Assembly: GCA_963575745.1 (NCBI GenBank) | Contig: CAUYUJ010019610.1 | Coordinates: forward strand, 1 to 64,000 | Source of the DNA: Prorocentrum cordatum | Lineage: Eukaryota > Sar > Dinophyceae > Prorocentrales > Prorocentraceae | Reading direction: 5' to 3' | DNA length: 64,000 nt | Shown here: positions 46,206-56,463 of the stretch, in pieces | Numbering within the stretch: position 1 is the first letter of the stretch | Layout of the letters: each line of letters starts with the position of its first letter | Program-made: the position numbers and the translations under genes | Notes under the pieces: model-generated | The model's database searches: none | The model's input: only the letters and a program-made list of their open reading frames with translations | Told to the model about the DNA's origin: nothing

Positions 46206-46685
46206 GATCATGGGATGGGTACCGATGGGGGGGGGGGGCTTGCAGAGACACGGGGGCGCGGAGTGGGGCGAAGACGATGGCCAGAACCACGAGGATCAGG
46301 CGTTTTTTTCTCACACCTCGCAAGGATGAGGCGACAAAATGAGTCCCACACACCTCCCAAGAACGCAGTCCGCTTACGCCCGAGAGTGTCAGAGGCCAAA
46401 CGCCTGCTGACAGCGTTCATGGCGTGCTTGCGCTGAAAGAGCCACAATGGCTTGTGTTCTCAGCAGAAGGTGCCGGGGGTGCAGCGGCCAGCACTGTACA
46501 TGAGCTGCTACCTTGGGCTGCAGCTCGCTGGGCATTGCTGCGTGAAAATGCGCTGCTACCTTGGGCTGCAGCGCCACGCAACTAAAAACTCAGCAATATT
46601 TCTCCCACGCGGCACTTGAACGAGAGATGGACATGCTTGGTTCGCGCATGAATTCTCTGTCCTGAGTCCTGAGTCCCGAGTCCGC

Positions 46686-47195
46686 TTAAAATATGAGGTA
46701 GCGCTTGCAGCGCAAATCGGGATTGGCGACGGAGGAATGGTCCCCACCGCCGAGCAAACCACCGACTGGATACCCCGACTTGCCCAAGTTCTTGACAAAC
46801 ATATTCAGGTAAGGAATGCCTCCGCCAGTGCGGCCCCATACGGTCTTCAATTTAATGCTGTGGAAGCTCATCCAGCCCGTTCCCTTTCGATGGGCCTGCG
46901 GCTGCTTGGCCGTGTAATGGAAGCCGCCCTCGCGCGCGTCGTCCGCCCACTTGCCGGTCACGTTAATGGGTGCAAAGTAAACGTCCGAGCATGCGTCGCC
47001 ACAACGCTGTGCCGCGGCCGCGACGGCCAGGAGCGTCGCGCTCTCCGCTGCAAGCTGTGGGACCTCGACCAGCAAGTGACTGCCGTCTTTGAGGAGATCA
47101 AAACGCTCCCCGTGTATATTTACCAGGTGAGGATCCCCGACTGCAGCAGCAATCGCTGCAGGCGTACGGGCTGGCGTAGGGGCAGGCGTCGGCGC
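46686..47195 (-). pseudogene. Secreted VWD-like gene, copy 3, lacking exon 1
   Basis: Only exon 2 is present: linker, GDPHLVNIHGERFDLLKDGS and the C-terminus RCKRYLIF. The array breaks at about 47596 inside the intron, so no signal peptide or Cys-rich exon is attached. It carries private replacements such as PQLAAES, KWADDAREGG and VANPDL. Unless captured by another upstream exon, it cannot make the secreted protein. Confidence 0.75.
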
Positions 47196-47596
47196 CTTCT
47201 TGGGAAATCTGGAAGGTTTTTGGAGCCCACAGAGATATGGAGAACTGCGAGGCATGGAAACGTTTCTAAGGATCTCAATTGGTCGACGGGAAAAGGCAAT
47301 GCTGAAGATATCGATGGTGATGATGCGGGGCGTGGGCGTGGCGCGCGCTCTTTCAATCGACAGGAGACGAGGTGGTGGGTGACGAAACAAACAGCAAGAG
47401 GGCGAGGCAAAGGCAACGCTGGGAGCGGGTGAGGGCAATGCGCCAGGGCGAGAATGAGAATGACGCAGAAAGACAATAAGGGCGCCTCACTAATCGCGAG
47501 GACGACAGTGAAGATCATTTCCAGATTAGCCGAAAGGATTTTCATGCGGGGTCTTCCCGTCGGGTGAATTGTCTCTGGACACCCCGCGCAGGAACG

Positions 47597-47694
47597 CACT
47601 GTCCTCGGGCGACATGCACAGGCTCGCCGCCGACGCCGGGGAAGGGGGGCCGCGGGCGTTGGGGACCTGAGAGCGGGAAGCGCCAACACTTGCA
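47597..47694. other. Junction between array and plus-strand gene
   Basis: 98 bases with no match to the unit. It ends CACTTGCAG, a good acceptor for the next exon. Confidence 0.6.
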
Positions 47695-49348
47695 GGACCT
47701 TAAGGAGGAGATTTCTCAAGGGAACGATGTGGCCGAAGGAGTACGCGGCAAAGGTCCGCGTGTGGAACACCAAGCGTCATCGAGAAGAGACGAAAGAAGT
47801 GCCCCTGTTGCTGCCGCGCGAGGTCCTCCTGGCGCTGGGCAGGCACGGCGACCTGCGCGCGCTGCTGCAGAAGCAGGGGCTGGATGAGGGCGACTGCGCG
47901 CGCGTGCAGGGCGTGGAAGCGAAGCTGGGCAGCCCCGCGGTGGCCATCGGCCTGTGGCAGGACGGGGCCCCCACCAAGTGGGACAGATCTGCGTCGGTCG
48001 AAGTCCTCAGCATGAACTTGCCTGGCCTTGACCCCGACGGACCCTACGGCAACTTGAGAACCCCATTGTTCAACATTTTGAAGAGCCACTTGTCCACGAA
48101 CGCCTGGCGCGACATCTTCGGCATCATACAATGGAGTTTTCTGTCTTTGTGGAGAGGCTTCTGCCCGCGAGAGCAGCGCGACAAGGCGCCGTTCTCGCGC
48201 CCCCCGGATAAAGCTCAACAAGCGTGGGCCGACCGCAGGGCCCTCGAGGGCCCCCCCTTCTCAGCCCGCGGCGCCCTGGTGCAGTTTCGCGCGGGTTGGA
48301 AGGCGCGGGAAGAAGTCTATTCTTTCCCCGCCTGGAACGAGGGCTCTGGGTGTTGCTGGAAGTGCAACATTCCCCGCGCAAACGCGGAGGGGGAGGGAGG
48401 AGGAGGAAGAGGAAGAAGAGGGGGAGGGGGAGGGGGAGGAGGAGGAAGGGGAGGAGGAGCAGGACGGGGATTTCTTGGTTACACCTGGCTTTGCTTCCGC
48501 GTTCCCTGTTTCCTCCCCGCTCTCCTCTGCGCGACCCCCAGGTGACGACGCAGACGTCGACGAGTTCTCGGTGGGCGGGGCCAACGAGCAGGCGCTCGCT
48601 GCAGGACGCGATCGCCATCCTCCTGCGCAGCGCAGGCCGCGTCTCGCCTGCGCTGAGTATCCCTGGCACCGCAATCGACGTGTTCAAGGTCGACTGGTTG
48701 CGCGCCGTGGACCAAGGGGTCGGGGCGGATTTCGTGGGGGCCTTGCTCTGGCACATCATGAAGAAGCTCCCAGGGCGCCGCCGCGCGGAACGGGGCGACG
48801 AGATGTGGAGGCCCATCCAGGCGCACTACGACGCGCACTCGACGCCCGACCGCCTCCACGACTTCAACGAGCGCACGGTGAAGCCCAAGAAAGCGTACCC
48901 GAAGTTCCGCGGACAGGCGGCCATCCTGAGGCATCTGATCCCATTATGCAAGGAAGCGGCCGAGACGCATGGCGTTTCTGGGAGTGCCGTGGACGACGCC
49001 GCGCTGCACGCCATGCGCCACTTGCACTCCTGCTACCGCACGTTGTGCGGCCAGTGCATCTTCAGAAAGGATATGATGCGCGACTCCGCCAGCAGGTTCG
49101 TGACCTTGTTTGCCTCTCTTGCTGCGCTGCAGCCGAGGAATTGGCGCGTCAAGCCGAAGGCGCACCTGTTCCTCGAGACGGCCTTCGCGGGAGGGCAGCC
49201 GTCGCTGCGCTGGACCTGCAGGGGCGAAGACTTCGGGGGCAGCGTGGGCCGCGCGGCGAAGAGGCGCGGCTCCCCGCTCTCAGCGACGGGCTTCTCCCGA
49301 GCGGTGATCGCGCGCCGCCGCGCGCAGCCAATGGCGCGGCTCGCGTGA
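47695..49348 (+). pseudogene. Dinoflagellate multicopy protein, possibly transposase-derived, with frameshift
   Basis: From an acceptor TTGCAG ending at 47694, frame 1 reads RTLRRRFLKGTMWPKEYAAK, then LLPREVLLALGRHGDL, IGLWQDGAPTKWDRSASVEV then LSMNLPGL, and ends SGCCWKCNIP near 48385. After a GGA microsatellite (48388-48465) and an acceptor CCCCCAG at 48541, a second frame reads GDDADVDEFSVGGANEQAL. A shift near 48595-48605 leads to a third frame: LQDAIAILLRSAGRVSPALS, VDWLRAVDQGVGADFVGALL and WRVKPKAHLFLETAF, ending at a stop at 49348. The D-x-L/W-R...D-x-G-V and W/E-D-F-G-G-S pattern is one I associate with CACTA/Plavaka-like transposases and their dinoflagellate relatives. The family and function are inference. 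The gap with GGA repeats is probably an intron. The second shift is a mutation or base-calling error. Confidence 0.6.
48388..48465. repeat. GGA microsatellite, probably intronic
   Basis: GGAGGAGGAAGAGG-type units between two coding blocks of the plus-strand gene. Confidence 0.85.
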
Positions 49349-49619
49349 CAGCCGCGCGCGCGGACAGAAAAACTGCACGCGCCACAGCTCTGCGGAGGAG
49401 CGGCGCCTCCTGCTCCACCAGGGCGCGCGCGCCCTCTTCAGGAGGCCACACCTCCTTTTTCGAATGTTACACCGTGTTTGAGCATGCGTCGACGCTGATC
49501 GTCGCTAAAATTTAGCGTCGACGCTAAATTTTAAGGATGGTAACTTTAAGGCCGACTACTAAATAAGCAGCTGCACTAAATAAGCATAGATGGATTTACA
49601 TGGAAGGGGGGGGGAGGGG
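49349..49619. other. 3' flank, AT-rich, with palindrome
   Basis: Downstream of the plus-strand gene. It contains the perfect palindrome at 49506-49533 and two CACTAAATAAGC-like repeats (about 49555-49585). Confidence 0.6.
49506..49533. repeat. 28-bp perfect palindrome
   Basis: TAAAATTTAGCGTC at 49506-49519 is followed by its exact reverse complement. A separate GCGTCGACGC palindrome (about 49485-49494) precedes it, so GCGTCGACGC occurs twice within 40 bases. It could be a protein-binding dyad, a replication or recombination structure, or a fold-back terminus. Confidence 0.9.
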
Positions 49620-49796
49620 CATCCGGAACCGGAACCGGAACCGGAACCGGCACCGGGCGCATGGAGAGGGGGGTGGATGAGGGGTGACCCCTAAACGGGA
49701 CCGGATCCGGAACCGGAGCCGGGACCAGAGCAGCGCGGGCTGCCTGAGGGGGGGGGTCTTCCGGAACCGCAACCGGAACCGGCACCGGGGTCATGC
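49620..49796. repeat. CCGGAA hexamer repeat
   Basis: GGAACC/CCGGAA units, interrupted by unique bases and short G-tracts. Confidence 0.85.
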
Positions 49797-50495
49797 GGAC
49801 CCGCGTGCGAGCGAAAGCCGACCCGACGAGCCAGCGCAGCGGGCCCGCGTACGAGCGCCAGCTGACCCGACGAGCCAATGGACCCGCGCGCGAGCGCCGG
49901 CTGACCCGACGAGCCAGCGGGCCCGCGTGCGAGCGCCAGCCGACCCGAGGACCCAGCGGGCCTGCGTGCGAGCGCAACCCGACCCGACGAGCCAGGACCC
50001 GCGTACGAGCGCCAGCCGACCCGACGAGCCAGCGGACGCGCGTGCGAGCGCCAGCCGACCCGACGAGCCAGCGGACCCGCGCGCGAGCGCCGGCCGACCC
50101 GACGAGCCAACGGACCCTCGCGCGAGCGCCAGCCGACCCGACGAGCTAGCGGACCCGTGCGCCAGCGCCAGCCGACCCGACGAGCCAGCGGGCCCGCGTA
50201 CGGGCGCCAGCTGACCCGACGAGCCAAGGGACCCGCGCGCGAGCGCCAGCTGACCCGACGAGCCAGCGGACCCGCGTGCGAGCGCCAGCCGGCCCGAGGA
50301 CCCAGCGGGCCTGCGCGCGAGCGCAGCCCGACCCGACGAGCCAGCGGCCCCGCGCACGAGCGCCAGCCGACCCGACGAGCCAGCGGACGCGCGCGCGAGC
50401 GCCAGCCGACCCGACGCGCCAGCGGACCCGCGCGCGAGCGCCAGCCGACCCGACCAGCCAACGGACCCGCGCGCGAGAGCCAGCGGATTCGAGTG
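49797..50495. repeat. 39-bp minisatellite, about 18 copies
   Basis: The unit is GAGCGCCAGCCGACCCGACG plus AGCCAGCGGACCCGCGCGC, 39 bases, with some longer or shorter copies. Since 39 is divisible by 3, all frames stay open and give 13-residue periodic frames (RTRARAPADPTSQ and similar). No start, signal or domain supports a real protein. Confidence 0.92.
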
Positions 50496-50519
50496 CGGGC
50501 CCGGGTGCTCTTTGGTCGT

Positions 50520-50805
50520 CTTCCTTTTCCTCCGCCTGCTCGGCCTCCTCCTCCTCGTCCTCCTCGCCCTCCTCGCCCTCCTCGACCTCCTCGACCTCCT
50601 CGTCCTCTCTCTCCTCGTCCTCGTCCTCCTCCTCTTCCTCCTCCTTCTCCTCCTCCACTCCTCTCCCTCCTCCTCCGCCTCCTCCTCCTCCCCCCCCCAT
50701 CCCCTCCTCCTCCTCCTTCTCCTCCTCCTCCTCCTCCCCCCCTCCTCCTCCTCCTCCTCTTCCTCCTCCTCCTCCCCCTCCCCCCCCCCCCTCCTCCCTC
50801 ACCTC
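50520..50805. repeat. CCT/CTC microsatellite
   Basis: CCTCCT with CTCGTC interruptions and C-homopolymers. Confidence 0.95.
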
Positions 50806-51639
50806 GCATCATATCTGTCCCTCTCCTTCTCCTCTTCGCCACCCTTCTCGTCGCGGCCTCCACCCCCGTCGATCGGAGACCGCGCTAGCTTTCCACCCCC
50901 GCGCCCCCAGAGGTGCACTTCACAGTCGGAGGCTGAGGCGGCGCGGTGCGGAGACGGCGGCGGCGCCAGGGCGAAGACGACGGCGGCGGCGGCGGCGACG
51001 GCGACGAGACGACGGCCGCCCAAGGTCTTCGACGGCAGCGTTCGGCCGTGAACGCCGCCGCTCGCACTCGTCGTCGTGGACGCGCTCGCCTGCTTGCTGG
51101 CCCGCCAGCGACCGAGTGCGCGAGCGAGAGGGCCACCCATGGAGTTTGTAGAGGTTACCGTTCGGCGTTTTTATCAAATAGGTCTCACTAGAATTCCGAT
51201 TGTTCTAATTGCAACGGGGATCCCACTGTGGGACTCCCATTGTGGAGTATACCACAGACTTTTTGCAAAGGTTATAACAATATTCCAACTGCACGGGGGG
51301 GGGCGCTCGCTCGCCCGCTCCAGTGCAACAAAATGGACCTCTGATTGAGCCTGAACGGAGAGCCCTGTCGCTCGGTCGCTCGCTGCTTCGGGCAAGCGAG
51401 CGAGCGAACGAGGGCGCGAGCGAACTTGTTCCGGAACCAATGCCGGAACAGGAAGAGCGCGCGCGCTGCCTGAGAGGGGGGGCCATCCCCATCCGAAACC
51501 AGAACCGACATCGGGCGCGAGAGGAAAGAGAGGGGTATGATCCCTAATGTCTGCTTGTGATAAAAAAGACCGGGCGCTTGTGATTAGAAAAGAAACTTGC
51601 CTGGATGCATCCTAAAAACACCCCGAACGCGCGCGAGGA
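50806..51639. other. No gene; AT-rich island at 51150-51295
   Basis: GC-rich sequence, then about 145 bases of markedly AT-richer DNA containing CCCACTGTGGGACTCCCATTGTGGAG, here given only by its two partly repeated halves. It ends at a G9 run. Downstream, GAGCGAGCGAACGAG tetranucleotides begin at about 51397. No coding region recognised. Confidence 0.45.
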
Positions 51640-51961
51640 GAGGGGGGGGGCGGGAGCGCGGGGGGGGGCGGGGGGGGGGGGGGGGGGGAGGGGGGAGCGC
51701 GGGGGGGGGGGGGGGGGGCGGGAGGGGGGGAGGGGGCGAGGCGGGAGCGCGGGATGGGGGGGGGGCGGGAGGGAGGGGCGGCAGCGGCCAGACTCCGCCG
51801 CCCTGTCCTGCAATGCTGCCGCCGCCGCCGCTTCCGCGCTGCCGCCCTTCCGCCCTTCCGCCGCCGCCCCGCTGCCGCTGCCGCCGTCGTCGTCGTGTCG
51901 TCCGCCGCCGCCGCTGCCGCCGCCGCCGCCGCCGTTGTCGTCGTCGTCGTCGCCGCCGCCG

Positions 51962-52016
<55 letters not shown>

Positions 52017-52018
52017 AC

Positions 52019-52056
<38 letters not shown>

Positions 52057-52095
52057 CCGCCGCCGTCGTTATCGTCGTCGCCGTCGCCGCCGACG

Positions 52096-52154
<59 letters not shown>

Positions 52155-52194
52155 AGCGCGACGACGACGACGACGAACGACGAACGACGAACGA

Positions 52195-52225
<31 letters not shown>

Positions 52226-52320
52226 AGCGAGGGAGCGAGCGAACGAGCGAACGAACGGACGAACGAACGAACGACCGACCGACCGACCGACCGACCGACC
52301 GACGACGACGACGACGTCGT
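51640..52320. repeat. G-tracts, CCG/CGT triplets, then ACGA/GACC tetranucleotides
   Basis: G-homopolymer-rich to about 51780, CCGCCG and CGTCGT triplets to about 52090, and GAC triplets to about 52180. Then AACG, GCGA, AACG and GACC tetranucleotides run to about 52310 and return to GAC. Frames through it are repeat translation. Confidence 0.93.
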
Positions 52321-52329
52321 CGACAGCTG

Positions 52330-52520
52330 CGCCAGCTGCGCCACGGCCCAGGCCCCCCCCAGGCTTGTCCACGCTGACCCAGCCTGGGCAAACCTGGGCC
52401 AACGAGCCAGCCTGGCCCAGGCTGCCCCAGGCTGCCCCAGGCTGGCCTCGGTGGCCCAAGCTGCCCCAAGCTGGCCCTGGCTGACCCAAGCTTCCCCGGG
52501 CTGGCCTAGCTGGCCAGGCC
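52330..52520. repeat. CCCAGGCTG-type degenerate repeat
   Basis: GCCCCAGGCTG/GGCCCAAGCTG units, about 9-12 bases, over roughly 190 bases. Confidence 0.75.
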
Positions 52521-52904
52521 GGCAAACTGCCCCACCGGTTTCAGGCTGACCTCGATCGGCTGGCCCTAACTGAAACTTCAAGTTTGCGCTGCTGGACGGC
52601 GCCGCCGGGAATGCCAGAGCAGGAGCACGACGCGCGGAACACGAGCGCAACTCAGACTTTAAGTTCGCGTTCCTGGACTTTAAAGCCGACGCAGCAACAC
52701 GAAGCACGAAACGCGAACGCAACTGGGATCTGAGATTTTTAAATTGCGCTCGTGGACGGCGCGGCCGGGAAAGTCAGAGCAGGAGCACGGAACACGAACC
52801 GCGCGCGCAACTGACACTAAGTTGGACGGCGCAACGGGGAACGCCATAGCAGGAGCGCGAAACACACAGAGCAACTGACGCTTTTCATTGCGTTCCTGAG
52901 CTGC

Positions 52905-52939
52905 CCCAGGCTGGACAACTCCAGGCTGGCCCAGGCTGG

Positions 52940-52970
<31 letters not shown>

Positions 52971-53507
52971 GCGCGGCTGCGGCAGCGGCGGCGGCGAAGG
53001 CGGACTGCCGGCGGTAGGGATGATGGATTGGGATGATCCCCATCCAGAACCGGAACTGAAACCGGAACCGGCACCGGAACTGGCAACCGGAACCGGCACC
53101 TGAGAGGGATGGGGATGAAGGATGATCCGGAACCCGAACTGGAACCGGAACCGGCACTACCCAGAGCTGCTGGCGGTAGGGATGATGGATCGGGACGATT
53201 CCCATCCGGGCCCGGAACCAGAACCGGCACCGGCGACGGGAACTGGAACCGGCACCTGCGCGAGATGGGGATGAGGGATGATCCCCATCCGGAACCGGAA
53301 CCGGAACCGGAACCGGCAACTGACACAGGGATGATGGAAGCCCCCCATCCGGAACCGGAACCGGAACCGGAACTGGACCGGCTGGCAACGGGGAACGCCA
53401 TAGAACCACTGGCAGCGCGAAACACACAGACGCCAGGACTGACGCGTTTTCATTGCGTTCCTGAGCTGCCCCAGAGCTGGACAGACTCCAGCGCTGGCCC
53501 AGGCTGG

Positions 53508-53538
<31 letters not shown>

Positions 53539-53896
53539 GCGCGGCTGCGGGGCAGCGGCGGCAGAGCCGCACGAGCAGGCGGACTGCCGGCGGTAGGGAT
53601 GATGGCATTGGGATGATCCAGCCATCCAGACACCGGAACTGAAACCGGAACCGGCACCGCGAACTGGCAACCGGAACCGGCTCCACCTGAGAGGGAGCTC
53701 GGTCAGGGATGAAGCGATGATCCGGAACCCGAACCTGGAACCGGAACGTCGGCACTACCCAGAGCTGCTGGTCGCATCGTAGGGACTGATGGATCGGGAC
53801 GATCTCCCATCCGGGCCCGGAACCAGAACCGGCACCGGCGAGTCGGGAACTGGACGCCCCCCCTCCACCTGGGCACTTGCTGCGCGAGACTGGGGA
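52905..53896. repeat. Two tandem copies of a CCGGAA/GGC-rich block
   Basis: The block starting TTGCGTTCCTGAGCTGCCCC near 52889 recurs near 53451, followed in both by the GGCGGC array, CGGACTGCCGGCGGTAGGG and CCGGAACC stretches. The second copy aligns to the first chiefly through many one- to four-base insertions. No gene. Confidence 0.85.
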
Positions 53897-54317
53897 TGAT
53901 GTCCTCCTCCTCTTCCTCCTCTTCCTCCTCCTCCTCCTCCTCGGGTATTCCGACCTCCTCCTCGCCCTCCTCATTCCCCATCCTTCCCTCGCCGTGCCCG
54001 CCCTTCCCAATCCAGGCGCATGGCGCAATCCTCCAGCGGAGCGCGCCGCAGGCGCTGCTGAGCCGGCGAAGGGGCGCACCCCGCGCTTGCCAGCGGTGCG
54101 GGGGCGTCGGGCGAGGCCGGAAGGCGGCGAGAAATGTCGAGGCTTAGGATGGGCGCGCATGCGGCGCAAGTCGAGACCGCGAGGCAGGCGAGGTCGAGGG
54201 GCAGAGGTGGAAGCGAATCAAATCATCGGGGGCCCGAAGGGAAGGGCGCGGGCACAAGGGGGGCGGGGGGGGGAAGGAGAGGAGAGATCGAGAATAGAGA
54301 GAGGGAGAGAGAGAAAA

Positions 54318-54396
<79 letters not shown>

Positions 54397-54921
54397 AAAA
54401 AATACAGAAAGAAACAAAAAAGGGGAGGGACGAGAGAGGGCGGATTAGATAATGGCATGGCGAATCGCATTGCTACTCCGCGGGCCCAGTCGGGCCGCCC
54501 CCCGCGCGCCTTCTTCGGAATAACATCTCGTCTATGCTCGACTGCGGTCTCGACCTGGGCCTTCCACGCCTCGAGGGGCTCGACGGTGGCGCGATCGAAT
54601 GCGGGCTCCTTAGCGAAACGCGGGGCCAGTGGACTTGACGTTGTTCCGAGGCCCCATGGAGAGCAACGCGTCTCGCTGCAAGTCTGGGCATCGACGTCGC
54701 CATCACCTTCTGACTGCGACTCAAGCTCGGGCCCCAACTGGGCCGTCCTGGCTTCTGAGATCGACTCGTGATATGAGCGCTCTGATGGCGGTAAAGATCC
54801 CCAAGATTCGCCTAAAGCCTCCATGTGGCCCCCTTCTCTGATGGCTTTCCCGCCCGTCCCCTTCTCGGGCCGGTGCTGCGTTACATGTGCATTCCAAGGG
54901 CATTTTCTTTTGTCTTTTCAC
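53897..54921. repeat. 1,025-bp duplicate, left copy
   Basis: It matches 56756-57780 at every position I compared, offset 2859, including the GA microsatellite (54310-54395). The copy lies inside the CCGGAA block: CCGGCACCTGAGAGGGATGG resumes directly at 54921. This marks it as the inserted copy, while the right copy continues into its gene. Confidence 0.95.
54144..54921 (-). pseudogene. Truncated 3' copy of the gene at 57.0-59.0 kb
   Basis: It carries the same C-terminal frames as 57003-57780 (starting MEALGESWGSLPPSERSYHE; RRDVIPKKARGGRPDW) but ends where the duplication ends. The N-terminal 400 or so residues are therefore missing and replaced by CCGGAA repeats. Confidence 0.7.
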
Positions 54922-55617
54922 CGGCACCTGAGAGGGATGGGGATGAAGGATGATCCCTATCCGGAACCGGAACCGGAACTGTCCTGCATTTCTGCAAGGC
55001 TGATGTTAGATGATATATGACATTTAACACTCACACGTTGCGTTCTGCATGTTCACGCCAGGATGCTTGGTTGCACTCGGCGCCTCCATCCCGTCTTAAC
55101 TCAAGTTCAGCCGAGATGCAAACTCCAGGCCGCCGCAGAAAGGGCCGGATGGTAGAACAGCTCGGCGCGGAGAAGTAGGGCGGAGGAAACATAGGGGAGT
55201 CTGATTTAGGGTGGAGCAGACGGGTGCAAGGAGGAGCAGAGAGAAGCTAGGAGCGCTGTGAAACGCAGACACCTCATGAGTGCATGAATTCTCTTACGGC
55301 GGCAAGTGTGTCAAACATGCATTCGCAGTCGATTGCACTTTTTCGGGTCCATGTGATCAGCTGTCGTGTCAAAATCCTTGGCAGATGAGCCACTGGATGA
55401 GAGCCCGAGTCACGTTCTCCACTAGCTCCCCTAACTTATGCTTCCAGCTCCTCATTCGGGAGCATCTCGGCTGTTTTGGCTTCACCTGTCTGGTGTGGTA
55501 TTCACACAGAGCCGCACAAGTATAAAAATCAGCAGAATCACGCGGGTGAATTTCCCCTAATTTCACGCCGTCTCTGATCACATCAAAAATGCGACTGCGG
55601 GGCACTAAATAATTGTC
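54922..55617. other. No gene recognised
   Basis: A short CCGGAA remnant, then AT-richer unique sequence with short frames and no domain. Confidence 0.5.
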
Positions 55618-56463
55618 TCATTGGGCAAGGCTGTCATCGGGGGCGGGCACGTCCGCTGGCATGCCCCCAGGGTCAGGTGGTTCCAGGCCCGGTCCTTCCA
55701 GGCCTACATCTGTCTTTGCAGCTGCAATCGTCTTTTTGATTTCCTGCGTGGCCTCCTTGTCTGATCCACAGTCGCTGTCGCTCGAAGTCCCACTTCCACC
55801 CGAGCTAGAACTGGACGAGCTAGAACCAGACTTGGAACCATCGGAGCTTGCGTCAACTGAAGGCTTAAGGCACTTGAGAGGCTTGGGAGGCTTCGGGGGC
55901 GCGCCGCCCGCCCCGGGGCCCCCGCCCTCCTTCGGGCCCTTCTGAGGGCCCTTCTTGCGTTTTTGTTTTATCTTGGGCTCCTTGATGTCATCGGGATCCA
56001 GCAGAGCCTCGTCGGCGGCGTCTGGCGTCGCACAACATTCCCGGAGCTCGGTCAGTTCTGGATTGCGAAGCCCCGTGGCGCGCCCGCAGCTGGCGACTGT
56101 CAGTTGCCCAACCGAGACAGGCGCATAATTCAAAGTTCGGCGCGCCACGTCACGAGGACCATGCCCGACCAACCACTCAGCCAATGTTGCAGCCAGGCCC
56201 TCGTCGGAACAAAACTCAATCTCGCTCTTGCCAGTCGGGGGCTTGCCCGGCACCTCAGCTGCGAAACGGAGCGCCCACGGGAAGTCCGAACAAGTTGTCG
56301 CATCGTGCATTGCGGTCGGGGGCTCGGGCTCTAGCACTGCAAACCCACGCCTGCCTCCGAGCGTGCCAACGCGCGTAGCAAGGACAGAGCGCAGAACCTC
56401 GCCGCCCTGATCCTCTCCCTCGGATACACAGAAGAGCACAGCAGAGAGGAGTGTCAGCGGCAT
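55618..56463 (-). CDS. Hypothetical protein, Lys-rich and Ser/Asp-rich tail
   Basis: A 281-residue frame starting MPLTLLSAVLFCVSEGEDQG. The short hydrophobic start could be a signal peptide or an internal fragment. The middle (CGRATGLRNPELTELRECCA) precedes a basic segment (KEPKIKQKRKKGPQKGPKEG), a Pro-rich piece, and a Ser/Asp run (SSDGSKSGSSSSSSSSGGSG), ending with EATQEIKKTIAAAKTDVG. No family recognised. It lies between the two 1,025-bp duplicates and was not duplicated with them. Codon bias is only moderate, so it may be part of a transposon-derived gene or a chance frame. Confidence 0.35.
   Translation of the reverse strand: MPLTLLSAVLFCVSEGEDQGGEVLRSVLATRVGTLGGRRGFAVLEPEPPTAMHDATTCSDFPWALRFAAEVPGKPPTGKSEIEFCSDEGLAATLAEWLVGHGPRDVARRTLNYAPVSVGQLTVASCGRATGLRNPELTELRECCATPDAADEALLDPDDIKEPKIKQKRKKGPQKGPKEGGGPGAGGAPPKPPKPLKCLKPSVDASSDGSKSGSSSSSSSSGGSGTSSDSDCGSDKEATQEIKKTIAAAKTDVGLEGPGLEPPDPGGMPADVPAPDDSLAQ

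Larger units (their letters stand above)
37898..47596. repeat. Tandem array of a 3.8-kb gene-bearing unit, about 2.55 copies
   Basis: The marker TAAAGACAGCCAGCCTCACA occurs at 37961, 41759 and 45559, giving periods of 3798 and 3800. The units are near identical, with scattered substitutions and a CT tract of varying length. The left end is at CACCGTCATCACCATCGACA (37898), following a GAT microsatellite. The right end is at about 47596, where the sequence leaves the unit inside the intron of the embedded gene. Each full unit contains, left to right, an 88-bp repeat block, a CT microsatellite, exon 2 and exon 1 of a minus-strand secreted-protein gene, and about 1 kb of unique DNA. Confidence 0.97.

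Noticed and set aside
49797-50495. CRISPR array at the 39-bp or 88-bp repeats.
   Set aside because: Repeats are directly contiguous with no unique spacers, and the genome context is eukaryotic.
49691-50888. Long Arg/Ala/Pro ORFs over 49.8-50.5 kb as a possible repeat protein.
   Set aside because: The 39-bp minisatellite is divisible by three, so all frames stay open. There is no signal, domain or plausible start.
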